Below, piece by piece: positions 25,895-37,918 of a stretch of DNA of 64,000 nt. The first letter of the stretch is position 1. Each line of letters starts with the position of its first letter. The notes below the pieces were generated by a model that saw only the letters and a list, made by a program, of their open reading frames with translations, made no database searches and was not told the origin of the DNA. Both the position numbers and the translations under genes were made by a program. This stretch comes from CAMLIZ01 sp036231905 (lineage in GTDB: Bacteria; Pseudomonadota; Gammaproteobacteria; Burkholderiales; Burkholderiaceae_C), in NCBI RefSeq assembly GCF_036231905.1, contig NZ_JAZARE010000004.1, positions 1 to 64,000 on the forward strand, read 5' to 3'.

Positions 25895-27007
25895 ATGGAC
25901 CGAGTCGATGTGTGTGTTCGCGGAGCCGGCGTGGTGGGGCGCAGCCTGGCGCTGGCCTTGTCGCGCCAGGGCCTGTCGGTGGCCTTGCAGGGGCGTGACG
26001 AGCGCCCGCCCGCATCCACGGACGTGCGGGCCTACGCACTCAACGCCGGCTCGGTGGCCTTGCTCAGCGAGCTCAAGGTCTGGGGCGCATTGCCCGACGA
26101 CGCCGTGACGCCGGTCTACGACATGCAGGTCGAAGGCGACGCGGCCGGCGCGGCGATCCGCTTTTCCGCCTGGCAGCAGGGCGTGGAAGCGCTCGCCTGG
26201 ATCGTCGATGCCGCCGCGCTGGAGGACGCACTCGCTGCGGCGCTGCGTTTTGCGCCGCATGTGCAGCTGGTGGCCGACAAGCCGGTGGCGTGCACCTTGA
26301 CCGCGCTGTGCGATGGCCGCGACTCCGCCAGCCGGGCCGAACACGGCGTGCAGTGGACGCCGCAGGCGTATGGCCAGCGTGCCGTCGCGGCCCGGCTGTG
26401 TGCCACCCAGCCGCATGCAGGCACCGCCCGCCAGTGGTTCCGCGCGCCCGACGTGCTGGCGTTGCTGCCCTTCGATCGCCCGCAGCCGGGCGCCTCCTAC
26501 GGCCTGGTGTGGTCGTTGCCCGAAGCGCGGGCGCAGTCGGTGCTGGCGCTGGACGATGCCAGCTTCGAGCGGGAACTGAACGAAGCCACCGGCGGCGCAG
26601 CCGGCACGCTGACCCTGGCCGGGCCACGGGCGGCCTGGCCGCTGGCCATCGCCCAGGCCGAGCCGGTGTGCGGGCCGGGCTGGGCCCTGCTGGGGGACGC
26701 CGCCCACCTGGTGCATCCGCTGGCGGGGCAGGGGCTCAACCTGGGCCTGGCCGACGTGGCTGCTCTGGCGCGCGTGATCGCCGAACGGGAAAGCTGGCGC
26801 ACGCTGGACGACGTGAAGCTGCTGCGCCGTTATGCCCGCGAGCGCCGCCTGCCCACCTGGGCCATGGGCCAGGTGACCGACGGCCTGCTGCAACTCTTTT
26901 CACACTCCGCGCCCTGGGTGCGGGAACTTCGCAACCAGGGCCTGACTCTGGTCAATGGCCTCCCGCCGCTCAAACGCTGGCTGGCCGCGCGTGCGCTCAG
27001 CAGCTGA
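25895..27007 (+). CDS. UbiH/Coq6-like FAD-dependent monooxygenase
   Basis: A flavoprotein hydroxylase, 370 residues from the ATG at 25895. The dinucleotide-binding motif is VRGAGVVGRSLALALSRQG at the N-terminus. The second FAD motif is GDAAHLVHPLAGQGLNLGL with Asp at residue 268. The middle DG motif, usually GADGxxS, reads CDGRDSASR here and looks weakened. UbiH-family enzymes hydroxylate the ring of ubiquinone precursors. The protein is about 20-30 residues shorter than typical UbiH/UbiI. With dsbC 10 bases downstream it probably forms one transcript. Its exact ring position, or whether it acts in ubiquinone synthesis at all, cannot be decided from sequence alone. Confidence 0.8.
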   Translation: MDRVDVCVRGAGVVGRSLALALSRQGLSVALQGRDERPPASTDVRAYALNAGSVALLSELKVWGALPDDAVTPVYDMQVEGDAAGAAIRFSAWQQGVEALAWIVDAAALEDALAAALRFAPHVQLVADKPVACTLTALCDGRDSASRAEHGVQWTPQAYGQRAVAARLCATQPHAGTARQWFRAPDVLALLPFDRPQPGASYGLVWSLPEARAQSVLALDDASFERELNEATGGAAGTLTLAGPRAAWPLAIAQAEPVCGPGWALLGDAAHLVHPLAGQGLNLGLADVAALARVIAERESWRTLDDVKLLRRYARERRLPTWAMGQVTDGLLQLFSHSAPWVRELRNQGLTLVNGLPPLKRWLAARALSS

Positions 27008-27017
27008 AGGATTCTTG

Positions 27018-27761
27018 ATGCCGACCTTGCCTTTCCGTCTTTCGTCCCGCGTGGCCCTGGGCCTGGCCATCGGCGTGCTGAGCGCCCAATTCGCGCTTGC
27101 GCAGGACGCGGCGGCCATCCGCAAGAACATCGCCGAGCGCATGCCCAACATGCCCAAGATCGACGAGATCAGCAAGACGCCGATCCCGGGCCTCTACGAG
27201 ATCCGCATGGGCACCGAGGTGCTGTACAGCGACGAGCAGGGCAACCATCTCATCGAAGGCCAGATCCTGGACACGCGCAGCAAGGTGAACCTCACCGAAG
27301 CGCGCATCAACAAGCTCACTGCGATCGACTTCGCCAGCCTGCCGCTGAAGGACGCCATCGTCTGGAAGACGGGCACCGGCAAGCGCAAGCTGGCCATCTT
27401 TGCCGACCCCAACTGCGGCTACTGCAAGCGCTTCGAGCGCACCCTGCAGGACGTGAAGGACGTCACGGTCTACACCTTCGTGGTCCCCATCCTGGGCGGC
27501 GATTCGCCGGAGAAGTCCAAGGCGATCTGGTGCGCCAAGGACAACACGGCGGCCTGGCGTGGCTGGATGCTGGAGAACAAGGCGCCGGCCCGCGTGATGG
27601 GCGCCTGCGATGCGTCCGCCATCGAGCGCAACGCGGCCCTGGCGCGCAAGCACCACCTCAACGGCACGCCGGCCGTGATCTTCGAGGACGGCACTCGCGT
27701 GCCGGGTGCACTCCCGCTGGACCAGGTGGAAAAGCAGCTGGCCCTGATCGCCAAGAACTGA
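27018..27761 (+). CDS. dsbC: Thiol:disulfide interchange protein DsbC
   Basis: A periplasmic disulfide isomerase that corrects wrongly paired cysteines. It has 247 residues. A Sec signal peptide covers about 1-29 (VALGLAIGVLSAQFALAQ). An N-terminal dimerisation domain (IPGLYEIRMGTEVLYSDEQG) is followed by the thioredoxin-fold domain with active site CGYC at residues 133-136 (FADPNCGYCKRFE) and the cis-Pro loop LNGTPAVIFEDG. A further cysteine pair (WCAKD, MGACDA) matches the structural disulfide of DsbC. It follows the monooxygenase gene by 10 bases, a Burkholderiales arrangement that puts two redox enzymes together without an obvious functional link. Confidence 0.94.
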   Translation: MPTLPFRLSSRVALGLAIGVLSAQFALAQDAAAIRKNIAERMPNMPKIDEISKTPIPGLYEIRMGTEVLYSDEQGNHLIEGQILDTRSKVNLTEARINKLTAIDFASLPLKDAIVWKTGTGKRKLAIFADPNCGYCKRFERTLQDVKDVTVYTFVVPILGGDSPEKSKAIWCAKDNTAAWRGWMLENKAPARVMGACDASAIERNAALARKHHLNGTPAVIFEDGTRVPGALPLDQVEKQLALIAKN

Positions 27762-27792
27762 CGCCGCACTCCGCGGGCGACAATGCGCGCCC

Positions 27793-28245
27793 ATGGATGC
27801 CGCCCTTGCCCTGCCGCCGCCCCTGTCCGTGCCGCCCCTCGCGCGCCGCTGGGTTTATGCGGGCCTTGTGCCCTTCGTGCTGAGTGCGCTGCTGATCTGG
27901 CTGGTCTGGCCGGATGCCCGGCCCTACGTCACCCAGGCGCTGTGCGCCTATGCCGCGGTGGTGGTGGCCTTGCTGGGTGGGGTGCACTGGGGCCTGGCGA
28001 TGCGCCACAGCGATGCGCCGGCCCGGCTGCTGGCGTCCGGCGCGGCGTTCGCCTTGCTGGCGTGGGCCGGCGTGATGATGCGCCCGGATGCCGGGCTGGT
28101 GGTGCAGGGGGTGCTGCTGGTGGCGGGCTACCTGGTCGACCGCAAGCTGTACCCGGCCGAAGGCCTGGCCGCCTGGCTCACCTTGCGTTTCCGCTTCAGC
28201 GCGGTGGCGGCCTTCAGCTGCTTCATCGGCGCGGCAAACGCCTGA
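27793..28245 (+). CDS. DUF3429 membrane protein
   Basis: A 150-residue inner-membrane protein with four to five hydrophobic spans (WVYAGLVPFVLSALLIWLVW, LCAYAAVVVALLGGVHWGLA, LLASGAAFALLAWAGVM, LVVQGVLLVAGYLVD). The GGVHWGLAM block is the DUF3429 hallmark as I recall it. Function is unknown. A GACAAT box ends eight bases before the ATG, so the message may be leaderless. The stop lies 46 bases before the M61 peptidase gene on the same strand. Confidence 0.82.
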   Translation: MDAALALPPPLSVPPLARRWVYAGLVPFVLSALLIWLVWPDARPYVTQALCAYAAVVVALLGGVHWGLAMRHSDAPARLLASGAAFALLAWAGVMMRPDAGLVVQGVLLVAGYLVDRKLYPAEGLAAWLTLRFRFSAVAAFSCFIGAANA

Positions 28246-28291
28246 TGCGGGCGCCCGGCGCCCTCTGTCCGACCCGTTGTTGTCCCTCCTG

Positions 28292-30046
28292 ATGATCTCC
28301 TATCGCATCGACGTTGCCGATCCGCACACCCACCAGTACCGGGTGACCCTGGAGCTGCCGCAGCCCGCGGCCGAGCAGCGGCTGTCGCTGCCGGTGTGGA
28401 TTCCGGGCAGCTACATGGTGCGCGAGTTCGGCCGCCACCTGTCGCAGATGACGGCCCGCCAGGGCGGCCGCGAGGTGGCGCTGCAGCAGCTGGACAAGAC
28501 CACTTGGCTGGCACGCTGCAGCGGCCGCGCGGCGCTGAGCATCAGCTACATGGTGTACGCCTTCGACACGTCGGTGCGCACCGCGTTCCTCGATGCCAAC
28601 CGCGGCTTCTTCAACGGCACCAGCCTGTGCCTGCGCGTCGAAGGACGCGAGCAGGAGCCGCATCGCCTGCGCCTGGCGAGCTTGCCCAGGGGCTGGGAGG
28701 TGGCCACGGCCATGCCGTCGGCCGGGCGCGGGGTGTTCGAAGCGGCCGACTATGACGAACTGGTGGACCACCCCTTCGAGCTGGGCCGCTTCTGGCGTGG
28801 CCAGTTCGAGGCGGCCGGTGTGCCGCATGAGTTCGTGGTGGCCGGCGCCTTGCCCAGCTTCGATGGGGAACGCCTGCTGGCCGACGCCAAGCGCATCTGC
28901 GAAACGGAGATCGCGTTCTGGCATGGCCTGCCGGGCAAGAAGGGCACGGGCCGGCCGCCCTTCGAGCGCTATGTGTTCATGCTCAATGCGGTGGAAGACG
29001 CCTATGGCGGGCTGGAGCATCGGGCCAGCACCGCGTTGATCGGCCCGCGGCGCGACCTGCCGCGGCGCGGCCAGCCGGGCCTCACCGACGGCTATGTGCG
29101 CCTGCTGGGCCTGATCAGCCACGAGTACTTCCACACCTGGAACGTCAAGCGCCTGAAGCCGGCGGAGTTTGCGCAGCTCGATTACACGCGCGAGAACTAC
29201 ACCGAGCTGCTGTGGTTCTTCGAGGGCTTCACCTCCTACTACGACGACCTGTTCCTGTTGCGCAGCGGCCTGCTCGACGAAACGCGTTACCTCAAGCTGC
29301 TGGGCACCACCCTGGCCGGCGTGCTGGGCCTGCCGGGCCGCAAGGTGCAGAGCGTGGCCCAGGCCAGCTTCGACGCCTGGGTGAAGTACTACCGCGCCGA
29401 CGAGAACACGCCCAACGCCACGATCAGCTACTACACCAAGGGCTCGCTGGTGGCTCTGGCGCTGGACCTCGCCTTGCGCGCGGCGCCCAAGCGCGAAGCC
29501 ACGCTGGACCAGGTGATGCGCCAGCTGTGGCAGCAGTCCCAGGGCGGGCCGATCAGCGAGGCCGACATCCTGGGCGCGGTGGAGCAGGCCGGCGGCCGCC
29601 GTGTGGCCGAGGAGTTGCGCGCCTGGGTGCATGGCACCGACGACCTGCCGCTGGCCCGGCTGCTGGAGCGGGTGGGCGTGGCGGTGCGTGAAGAGCCGGC
29701 CACGGGCCTCCCGGCGGCCCTGGGGCTGAAGGTGAGCGAAGGGCCGATCAGCGGCGTGCAGGTCAAGTCGGTGCTGCGCGGCAGCGCGGCCGAACGTGCC
29801 GGCCTGTGCCCGGGCGATGAACTGCTGGCGGTGCAGGGCTGGCGGGTGCGCCGGCTCGACGAGGCCCAGGCCTGGTTGTCCACCGGCGAAGCGCTGGAGC
29901 TGCTGGTGGTGCGCGACGGCCGTGTCTTCGCCGTGCGGGTGGTGCCCCCGGCGGTGTCCGAGCTGCCGCGCACACCGTCGCTCGTCCTGGCCGACAAGGC
30001 GCCCAAGGACGCGGCCGCCGTGCGCCGCGCATGGCTGCAGGGCTGA
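28292..30046 (+). CDS. M61-family metallopeptidase with PDZ domain
   Basis: A 584-residue zinc peptidase of the M61 (glycyl aminopeptidase) family. A beta-rich N-terminal domain (LSLPVWIPGSYMVREFGRHL) precedes the catalytic domain with HEYFH at residues 277-281 and the downstream ELLWFFEGFTSYYDDLFLLR, whose Glu is the third zinc ligand. A PDZ domain lies at about 480-560 (GISGVQ-like and RGSAAERAGLCPGDELLAV). The ATG at 28292 starts MISYRIDVADPHTHQYRV, the usual N-terminus; the upstream frame is a shadow of the DUF3429 gene. There is no signal peptide, so it is probably cytoplasmic. It overlaps the DUF3108 gene by 16 bases. Confidence 0.92.
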   Translation: MISYRIDVADPHTHQYRVTLELPQPAAEQRLSLPVWIPGSYMVREFGRHLSQMTARQGGREVALQQLDKTTWLARCSGRAALSISYMVYAFDTSVRTAFLDANRGFFNGTSLCLRVEGREQEPHRLRLASLPRGWEVATAMPSAGRGVFEAADYDELVDHPFELGRFWRGQFEAAGVPHEFVVAGALPSFDGERLLADAKRICETEIAFWHGLPGKKGTGRPPFERYVFMLNAVEDAYGGLEHRASTALIGPRRDLPRRGQPGLTDGYVRLLGLISHEYFHTWNVKRLKPAEFAQLDYTRENYTELLWFFEGFTSYYDDLFLLRSGLLDETRYLKLLGTTLAGVLGLPGRKVQSVAQASFDAWVKYYRADENTPNATISYYTKGSLVALALDLALRAAPKREATLDQVMRQLWQQSQGGPISEADILGAVEQAGGRRVAEELRAWVHGTDDLPLARLLERVGVAVREEPATGLPAALGLKVSEGPISGVQVKSVLRGSAAERAGLCPGDELLAVQGWRVRRLDEAQAWLSTGEALELLVVRDGRVFAVRVVPPAVSELPRTPSLVLADKAPKDAAAVRRAWLQG

Positions 30047-31164
30047 CGCCCGAGCACGGCACGGGCCGGCGTTGGCGCCGCCGTGCCGCCTGGCTGTTGT
30101 TGCTGCTCGCCGTGGTGAGCTTGCATGGCTGGGTCACCGATGAGCTGGCGGAGGACCGCTTCGGCTGGGGTGCCGCGGACAGCAGCCCCACCCGCATGGA
30201 AGTGGCGTTTGTCCGCGAGCTCGCACAGGCCGCACCACCTGCTGGCGCGCAGGCGCCCGCCGTGGCGCGCGCGCCGCGCCGCAGTGTGGCCGCCAGCCCG
30301 GAGCCGGCCGCGTCGCAAGCCCAGGCCGAGGCGGCCCCAGAGGTCGCGCAGGCGCCCGATGTTGCCTCGAGTGCGTCGCCGCCTGAGTCTCCTGCCTCGC
30401 AGCCGCCTTCAGACAGCGTGCAGGTCGCCGAGGTATCCGCTACCGCGGCGTCGGCGCCCGACATCGGCGCTTCGGCGCCCGCTGCCCCGCCTTTCGAATG
30501 GCCACCCTCCACACGCCTGAGCTACCTGCTCACCGGCAACTACCAGGGCCCGGTGGAAGGGTCTGCGCGGGTGCAATGGATACGCAGCGGCAACCGCTAC
30601 CAGGTGCACTTGGATGTGATCGTCGGCCTCTCGGTCGCGCCCTTGATGCAGCGCCAGATGACCAGCGACGGCGAGCTGAGCGAGCAGGGCCTGAAGCCCC
30701 AGCGCTACCACGAGGACACGCGGGTGGCGTTCCAGCCGCCGCGCCATGCCACCGTGCGTTTCGAGGACGACCGGGTGGTGCTGGCCAATGGCAGCACGCG
30801 CCCGCGCCCCGAGGGCGTGCAGGACACCGCCAGCCAGCTGGTGCAGCTGACGTGGCTGTTCACCACCCAGCCGCAGCGACTGCAGGTCGGCCAGTCGGTG
30901 GAGGTGCCGCTGGCGCTGCCGCGGCGCGTGGATCGCTGGACCTACGACGTGGTGGAGGCCGACACGCTGTACACGGCGTTTGGCCAGATTCCGGTGATGC
31001 ACGTGAAGCCGCGCCGCATCGACAGCCCGCAGAACGTGCTCACCGTCGAAAGCTGGATCGCGCCCACGCTGCAGTACCTGCCGGTGCGCGTGCGCATCGA
31101 ACAAAGCGCCGAGGTCTATGTCGACCTGATGCTCGAGCGCGCGCCGCAGCAGGCCGCACCCTGA
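30031..31164 (+). CDS. DUF3108 envelope protein
   Basis: A 377-residue protein. An N-terminal hydrophobic segment (RAAWLLLLLAVVSLHGWV, about residues 16-33) serves as signal anchor. A Pro/Ala-rich linker of about 100 residues follows, then a DUF3108 domain from about 155 (TRLSYLLTGNYQGPVEGSAR to the C-terminal TVESWIAPTLQYLPVRVRIE). DUF3108 proteins are periplasmic and beta-rich, and have been noted as LptA/LolA-like in fold by some authors, which I state with caution. The gene overlaps the M61 peptidase by 16 bases, so the two are cotranslated. Function is unknown. Confidence 0.82.
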   Translation: MAAGLTPEHGTGRRWRRRAAWLLLLLAVVSLHGWVTDELAEDRFGWGAADSSPTRMEVAFVRELAQAAPPAGAQAPAVARAPRRSVAASPEPAASQAQAEAAPEVAQAPDVASSASPPESPASQPPSDSVQVAEVSATAASAPDIGASAPAAPPFEWPPSTRLSYLLTGNYQGPVEGSARVQWIRSGNRYQVHLDVIVGLSVAPLMQRQMTSDGELSEQGLKPQRYHEDTRVAFQPPRHATVRFEDDRVVLANGSTRPRPEGVQDTASQLVQLTWLFTTQPQRLQVGQSVEVPLALPRRVDRWTYDVVEADTLYTAFGQIPVMHVKPRRIDSPQNVLTVESWIAPTLQYLPVRVRIEQSAEVYVDLMLERAPQQAAP

Positions 31165-31167
31165 CCC

Positions 31168-31173
31168 TATAGT
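31168..31173 (+). promoter_or_regulatory. -10 box upstream of the enoyl-CoA hydratase gene
   Basis: TATAGT lies 34 bases before the ATG at 31208, just after the DUF3108 stop. A 9-base direct repeat, ggcctaccc, follows at 31177-31185 and 31189-31197, immediately before the aggaga ribosome-binding site. No clear -35 is seen. Confidence 0.45.
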
Positions 31174-31207
31174 TCCGGCCTACCCGTTGGCCTACCCAGG
31201 AGACGCC

Positions 31208-31996
<789 letters not shown>

Positions 31997-32070
31997 TCTT
32001 GAGGTGGACCCCCTAAGATCGCTGATGTTTCCGAAGCGATACGGCTTGGAGACAAAACGATTCTTTCATT

Positions 32071-32108
32071 AACCGCAATGCAGCCTTTGCTGCACTGCGG
32101 TTTTTCTT
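32071..32108 (+). terminator. Rho-independent terminator after the enoyl-CoA hydratase gene
   Basis: Arms aaccgcaatgcagc (32071-32084) and gctgcactgcggtt pair over 14 bases with one mismatch and a short loop, followed by a TTTTTCTTT tract. It stands about 75 bases after the hydratase stop, which is unusually far; the interval could be an untranslated tail or a small transcript of its own. Confidence 0.85.
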
Positions 32109-32138
32109 TGGACTCCGGGTTTCTACTATTCACGCCAT

Positions 32139-32153
32139 GGACACACCGTGTCC
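32139..32153. repeat. Inverted repeat in the leader of the DUF4148 gene
   Basis: ggacac-acc-gtgtcc, a perfect six-base inverted repeat with a 3-base loop, 27 bases before the ATG at 32181. A TACTAT box at 32124-32129 could be the -10 just upstream. The repeat may be an operator or a leader hairpin. Confidence 0.4.
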
Positions 32154-32180
32154 TGGAAACCAACCCCTGAGGAGTCCACC

Positions 32181-32537
32181 ATGAAGAAGCTGTCCATTGC
32201 CGCCCTGATGATGGTTGTTGCCGGTGCCGCCCTGGCCGACGACATCACCCCCGACACCTACCGTGACGCCGTCGCCACCAAGAGCCGCGCCCAGGTGCTG
32301 GCCGAGCGCGACCAAGCCAAGCGCGACGGCACGATCAACGCCTGGTCCACCCGCTACAACCCCCTGTCGTTCAGCAAGTCGCTGAAGACGCGTGACCAGG
32401 TGGTCGCCGAGCTCAAGGCTGCCCAGGCCAGCGGCGAATACGCTGCGATGAACTCGGAAGACAGCGGCGCCCTGGCGCAGGCCCGTGCCCCGCGTGGCAA
32501 TGTCTACGTGGCCTCGCAGACCACCGCCAGCAAGTAA
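32181..32537 (+). CDS. DUF4148 small secreted protein
   Basis: A 118-residue exported protein with a Sec signal peptide at about 1-19 (MKKLSIAALMMVVAGAALA). The mature part is hydrophilic. It carries the DUF4148-like segment TRDQVVAELKAAQASGEYAA and an upstream imperfect copy (SRAQVLAERDQAKRDGTIN). Such proteins are abundant in Burkholderiales; their role is unknown. It starts behind a gaggag site and ends at a clear terminator (32583-32616), so it is a single-gene transcript. Confidence 0.85.
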   Translation: MKKLSIAALMMVVAGAALADDITPDTYRDAVATKSRAQVLAERDQAKRDGTINAWSTRYNPLSFSKSLKTRDQVVAELKAAQASGEYAAMNSEDSGALAQARAPRGNVYVASQTTASK

Positions 32538-32582
32538 GCATTTCCTCTTGTCCCTGCGGCCCATCCGGCTGCGGGGTTCACC

Positions 32583-32616
32583 AGCCCTGCCGCGGGACCC
32601 ACGGCAGGGCTTTTTC
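32583..32616 (+). terminator. Rho-independent terminator of the DUF4148 gene
   Basis: Arms agccctgccg (32583-32592) and cggcagggct (32602-32611) pair perfectly over ten bases around a nine-base loop, followed by TTTTTC. It lies about 45 bases after the stop codon. Confidence 0.9.
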
Positions 32617-32720
32617 ACATCGGCTCCCCGCTTTGGAGGCATTGCGCGGATGCCCGCTTCACGGCATAAGGAGGGCAAACGCGCCGCCATCGGCGGCAGA
32701 AGCTGTTGGGAGACGGTGTA

Positions 32721-35258
<2,538 letters not shown>

Positions 35259-35262
35259 GGTC

Positions 35263-36774
35263 TCAGCCCTCGCGCCGCAGCGCAGGGAACAGGATCACGT
35301 CGCGGATGCTGGGGCTGTCGGTCAGCAGCATCATCAGGCGGTCAATGCCGATGCCGCAGCCGCCGGTGGGCGGCATGCCGTATTCGAGCGCGCGGATGAA
35401 GTCGGCGTCGTAGTACATCGCCTCCTCATCGCCGGCGTCCTTGTTGGCCACCTGCGCCTGGAAGCGCGCGGCCTGGTCCTCGGCGTCGTTCAGCTCGGAG
35501 AAGCCGTTGGCGTATTCACGTCCGGTGATGAAGAGCTCGAAGCGCTCGGTGATCGCCGGGTTGCTGTCCGACGCGCGCGCCAGCGGCGACACCTCGACGG
35601 GATAGTCGATGATGAAGGTGGGCTGCCAGAGCTTTTCTTCCACCGCGGCTTCGAACAGGCCGAACTGCAGTTCGGGCAGCTTCCAGTGCGCCGGCGCTTC
35701 TTCGCCCAGCGCCTTCAGCTTGGCGCGCAGCAGCTCGGCGTCGTCGGCTTCTTCGCCCACCAGGCCGGCATGCACGATCAGAGAGTCGCGCACCGACAGG
35801 CGCGCGAACGGCTTGTCCAGGTCCACCGGCTTGCCGGCGTAGCTGAGGCTGGCCGAGCCGCTGGCCGCGCGCGCGGCATGGCGCAGCACGGCCTCGGTGA
35901 AGTCCATCAGGTCGTGGTGGTTCCAGTACGCCGCATAGAACTCCATCATCGTGAACTCGGGGTTGTGGCGGACGCTGATCCCCTCGTTGCGGAAGTTGCG
36001 GTTGATCTCGAACACCCGGTCGAAGCCGCCCACCACCAAGCGCTTCAAGTACAGCTCCGGCGCGATGCGCAGGAACATTTCCTGGTCCAGCGCGTTGTGG
36101 TGGGTGACGAAGGGCTTGGCATTCGCACCGCCGGGAATCGGGTGCAGCATCGGCGTTTCCACTTCCAGGAAGCCGTGCTCGACCATGAAGGTGCGGATGG
36201 AGCTCACCGCCCTGCTGCGCGCCACGAAGCGCGCACGGGCCTGCTCGTCGGTGATCAAGTCCACATAGCGCTGGCGGTACTTCTGCTCCTGGTCCGTCAT
36301 GCCGTGGAACTTGTCCGGCAGCGGCCGCAGGCTCTTGGTGAGCAGGCGCACGGTGTGCACGCGCACCGAGAGCTCACCTGTCTTGGTCTTGAACAAGGTG
36401 CCCACCGCGCCAAGGATGTCGCCCAGGTCCCAGTGCTTGAAGGCGTCATAGGTGGCTTCGCCCACGCCGTCCTTGGTGACGAAGAGCTGGATGCGGCCGG
36501 AGGCGTCCTGCACCGTGCCGAAGCTGGCCTTGCCCATGATGCGCTTGAGCATCAGGCGTCCGCCGATCGCCACCTGTACGTTCTGCGGCTCCAGCTCTTC
36601 ATTGGCCAGGGCGCCGTACTGGCGCTGCAGGTCGGCCGCGTGGTGCGTGGGCTTGAAGTCGTTGGGGAAGGCCACGCCCGCCTTGCGGATCGCGGCCAGC
36701 TTTTCGCGCCGTTCGGCGATCAGCTGGTTTTCGTCGGCGGCAGCGACAGGGGAGGGCGCGGTGTGATCGGTCAT
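35263..36774 (-). CDS. lysS: Lysyl-tRNA synthetase, class II
   Basis: Charges tRNA-Lys. It has 503 residues from the ATG ending at 36774; a TTG two codons upstream is less likely. An N-terminal OB-fold anticodon-binding domain (VQVAIGGRLMLKRIMGKASF) precedes the class II core. Motif 1 includes EVETPMLHPIPGGANAKPF, motif 2 is FRNEGISVRHNPEFTMMEFY, and motif 3 is GIDRLMMLLTDSPSIRDVIL. It is convergent with the hybrid kinase, with four bases between stop codons, and divergent from the glycan locus that begins at 36858. Confidence 0.97.
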   Translation of the reverse strand: MTDHTAPSPVAAADENQLIAERREKLAAIRKAGVAFPNDFKPTHHAADLQRQYGALANEELEPQNVQVAIGGRLMLKRIMGKASFGTVQDASGRIQLFVTKDGVGEATYDAFKHWDLGDILGAVGTLFKTKTGELSVRVHTVRLLTKSLRPLPDKFHGMTDQEQKYRQRYVDLITDEQARARFVARSRAVSSIRTFMVEHGFLEVETPMLHPIPGGANAKPFVTHHNALDQEMFLRIAPELYLKRLVVGGFDRVFEINRNFRNEGISVRHNPEFTMMEFYAAYWNHHDLMDFTEAVLRHAARAASGSASLSYAGKPVDLDKPFARLSVRDSLIVHAGLVGEEADDAELLRAKLKALGEEAPAHWKLPELQFGLFEAAVEEKLWQPTFIIDYPVEVSPLARASDSNPAITERFELFITGREYANGFSELNDAEDQAARFQAQVANKDAGDEEAMYYDADFIRALEYGMPPTGGCGIGIDRLMMLLTDSPSIRDVILFPALRREG

Positions 36775-36825
36775 CGTCAACTCGTTGAATTTGCTGCAAT
36801 TTTACGCAGGGCCGACCCGGCGCCT

Positions 36826-36831
36826 TAAAAT
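36826..36831 (+). promoter_or_regulatory. -10 box at the head of the first glycan locus
   Basis: TAAAAT lies 26 bases before the ATG at 36858 in the lysS divergent region. A TTTACG stretch at 36801-36806 is a weak -35 with a long spacer. It is the only promoter-like sequence seen before the long wbpB to sulfotransferase gene run. Confidence 0.4.
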
Positions 36832-36857
36832 CAGCAGCTTTTCCTTTCCGCGTGCCC

Positions 36858-37916
36858 ATGAGCGTCAGCCTGCCGATCCGCGACCGCAAGATCCGCTTTG
36901 CCCTGGTGGGCTGCGGCCGCATCTCGGCCAACCACGTCGCCGCATTGGCCAAGCATGAGCAGCGCGCGGAGCTGGTGGCGGTGTGCGACAACCGGCCTGC
37001 CGCGCTGGAAGCTGCGGTGGCGAAGACGGGCGCGGCGGGCTTCGCGTCGCTGGACGCACTGCTCGCCGAGAGCGACGCCGACATCGTGGTGCTGGCCACG
37101 CCCAGCGGGCTGCACCCGCGCCAGGCCATCAAGGTGGCGCAGGCCGGCCGGCATGTGCTGACCGAAAAGCCCATGGCCACCAAGTTCGACGAAGGCATGC
37201 AGATGGTGCGGGCCTGCCGCGACGCCGGGGTGAAGCTGTTCGTCGTCAAGCAGAACCGGCTCAACAGCACCATGCAGTTGCTCAAGGGCGCGATCGAGCA
37301 GCAGCGCTTCGGCCGCATCTTCATGGTGAACGTGAACGTGTTCTGGACCCGGCCGCAGAGCTACTACGACGACGCGCCCTGGCGCGGCCGCTGGGATCTG
37401 GACGGCGGCGCCTTCATGAACCAGGCCAGCCATTACGTCGACATGGTGGACTGGCTGGTGGGCCCGGTGGACAACGTGCATGCCTACACCGCCACCCTGG
37501 CGCGCAACATCGAGGCCGAGGACACCGGCGTCATGAGCTTGCGCCTGCGCTCGGGCGGGCTGGCCTCCATCAACGTGACCATGCTCACGCACAACAAGAA
37601 CCTCGAAGGCAGCATCGTCGTGCTGGGCGAAAACGGCACCGTGCGCGTGGGCGGCGTGGCCGTCAACCGCATCGATCACTGGGAGTTCGCCGACAAGCGG
37701 CCGGAGGACGCCCAGGTGATGGACGCCAACTACGCGCCCACGTCGGTGTACGGCTTCGGCCATCCGCTGTATTACGACAACGTGATCCGCACGATGCAGG
37801 GCGAGGCGGATGCAGCGGTGGACGGGTACGAAGGCCTGCGCTCGCTGGAGGTCATCATCGCGGCCTACCGCTCGGCGCGCGATGGCGTGCGCGTCGGCCT
37901 GCCACTGGTCTTCTGA
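36858..37916 (+). CDS. wbpB: UDP-N-acetylglucosaminuronate 3-dehydrogenase, WbpB/WlbA-like
   Basis: A Gfo/Idh/MocA-family NAD enzyme, 352 residues from the ATG at 36858; a GTG at 36852 is also possible. The Rossmann motif is ALVGCGRISANHVAAL, and the catalytic EKPMATK motif is typical of the family. The segment FVVKQNRLNSTMQLLKGAI and DGGAFMNQASHYVDMVDWL are hallmarks of WbpB/WlbA, which oxidises C3 of UDP-GlcNAcA. Together with the next two genes (acetyltransferase and aminotransferase) it makes UDP-2,3-diacetamido-2,3-dideoxyglucuronic acid, as in Pseudomonas aeruginosa O5 and Bordetella. The UDP-GlcNAc 6-dehydrogenase (WbpA) that must precede it is not in this window. Confidence 0.88.
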   Translation: MSVSLPIRDRKIRFALVGCGRISANHVAALAKHEQRAELVAVCDNRPAALEAAVAKTGAAGFASLDALLAESDADIVVLATPSGLHPRQAIKVAQAGRHVLTEKPMATKFDEGMQMVRACRDAGVKLFVVKQNRLNSTMQLLKGAIEQQRFGRIFMVNVNVFWTRPQSYYDDAPWRGRWDLDGGAFMNQASHYVDMVDWLVGPVDNVHAYTATLARNIEAEDTGVMSLRLRSGGLASINVTMLTHNKNLEGSIVVLGENGTVRVGGVAVNRIDHWEFADKRPEDAQVMDANYAPTSVYGFGHPLYYDNVIRTMQGEADAAVDGYEGLRSLEVIIAAYRSARDGVRVGLPLVF

Positions 37917-37918
37917 TC

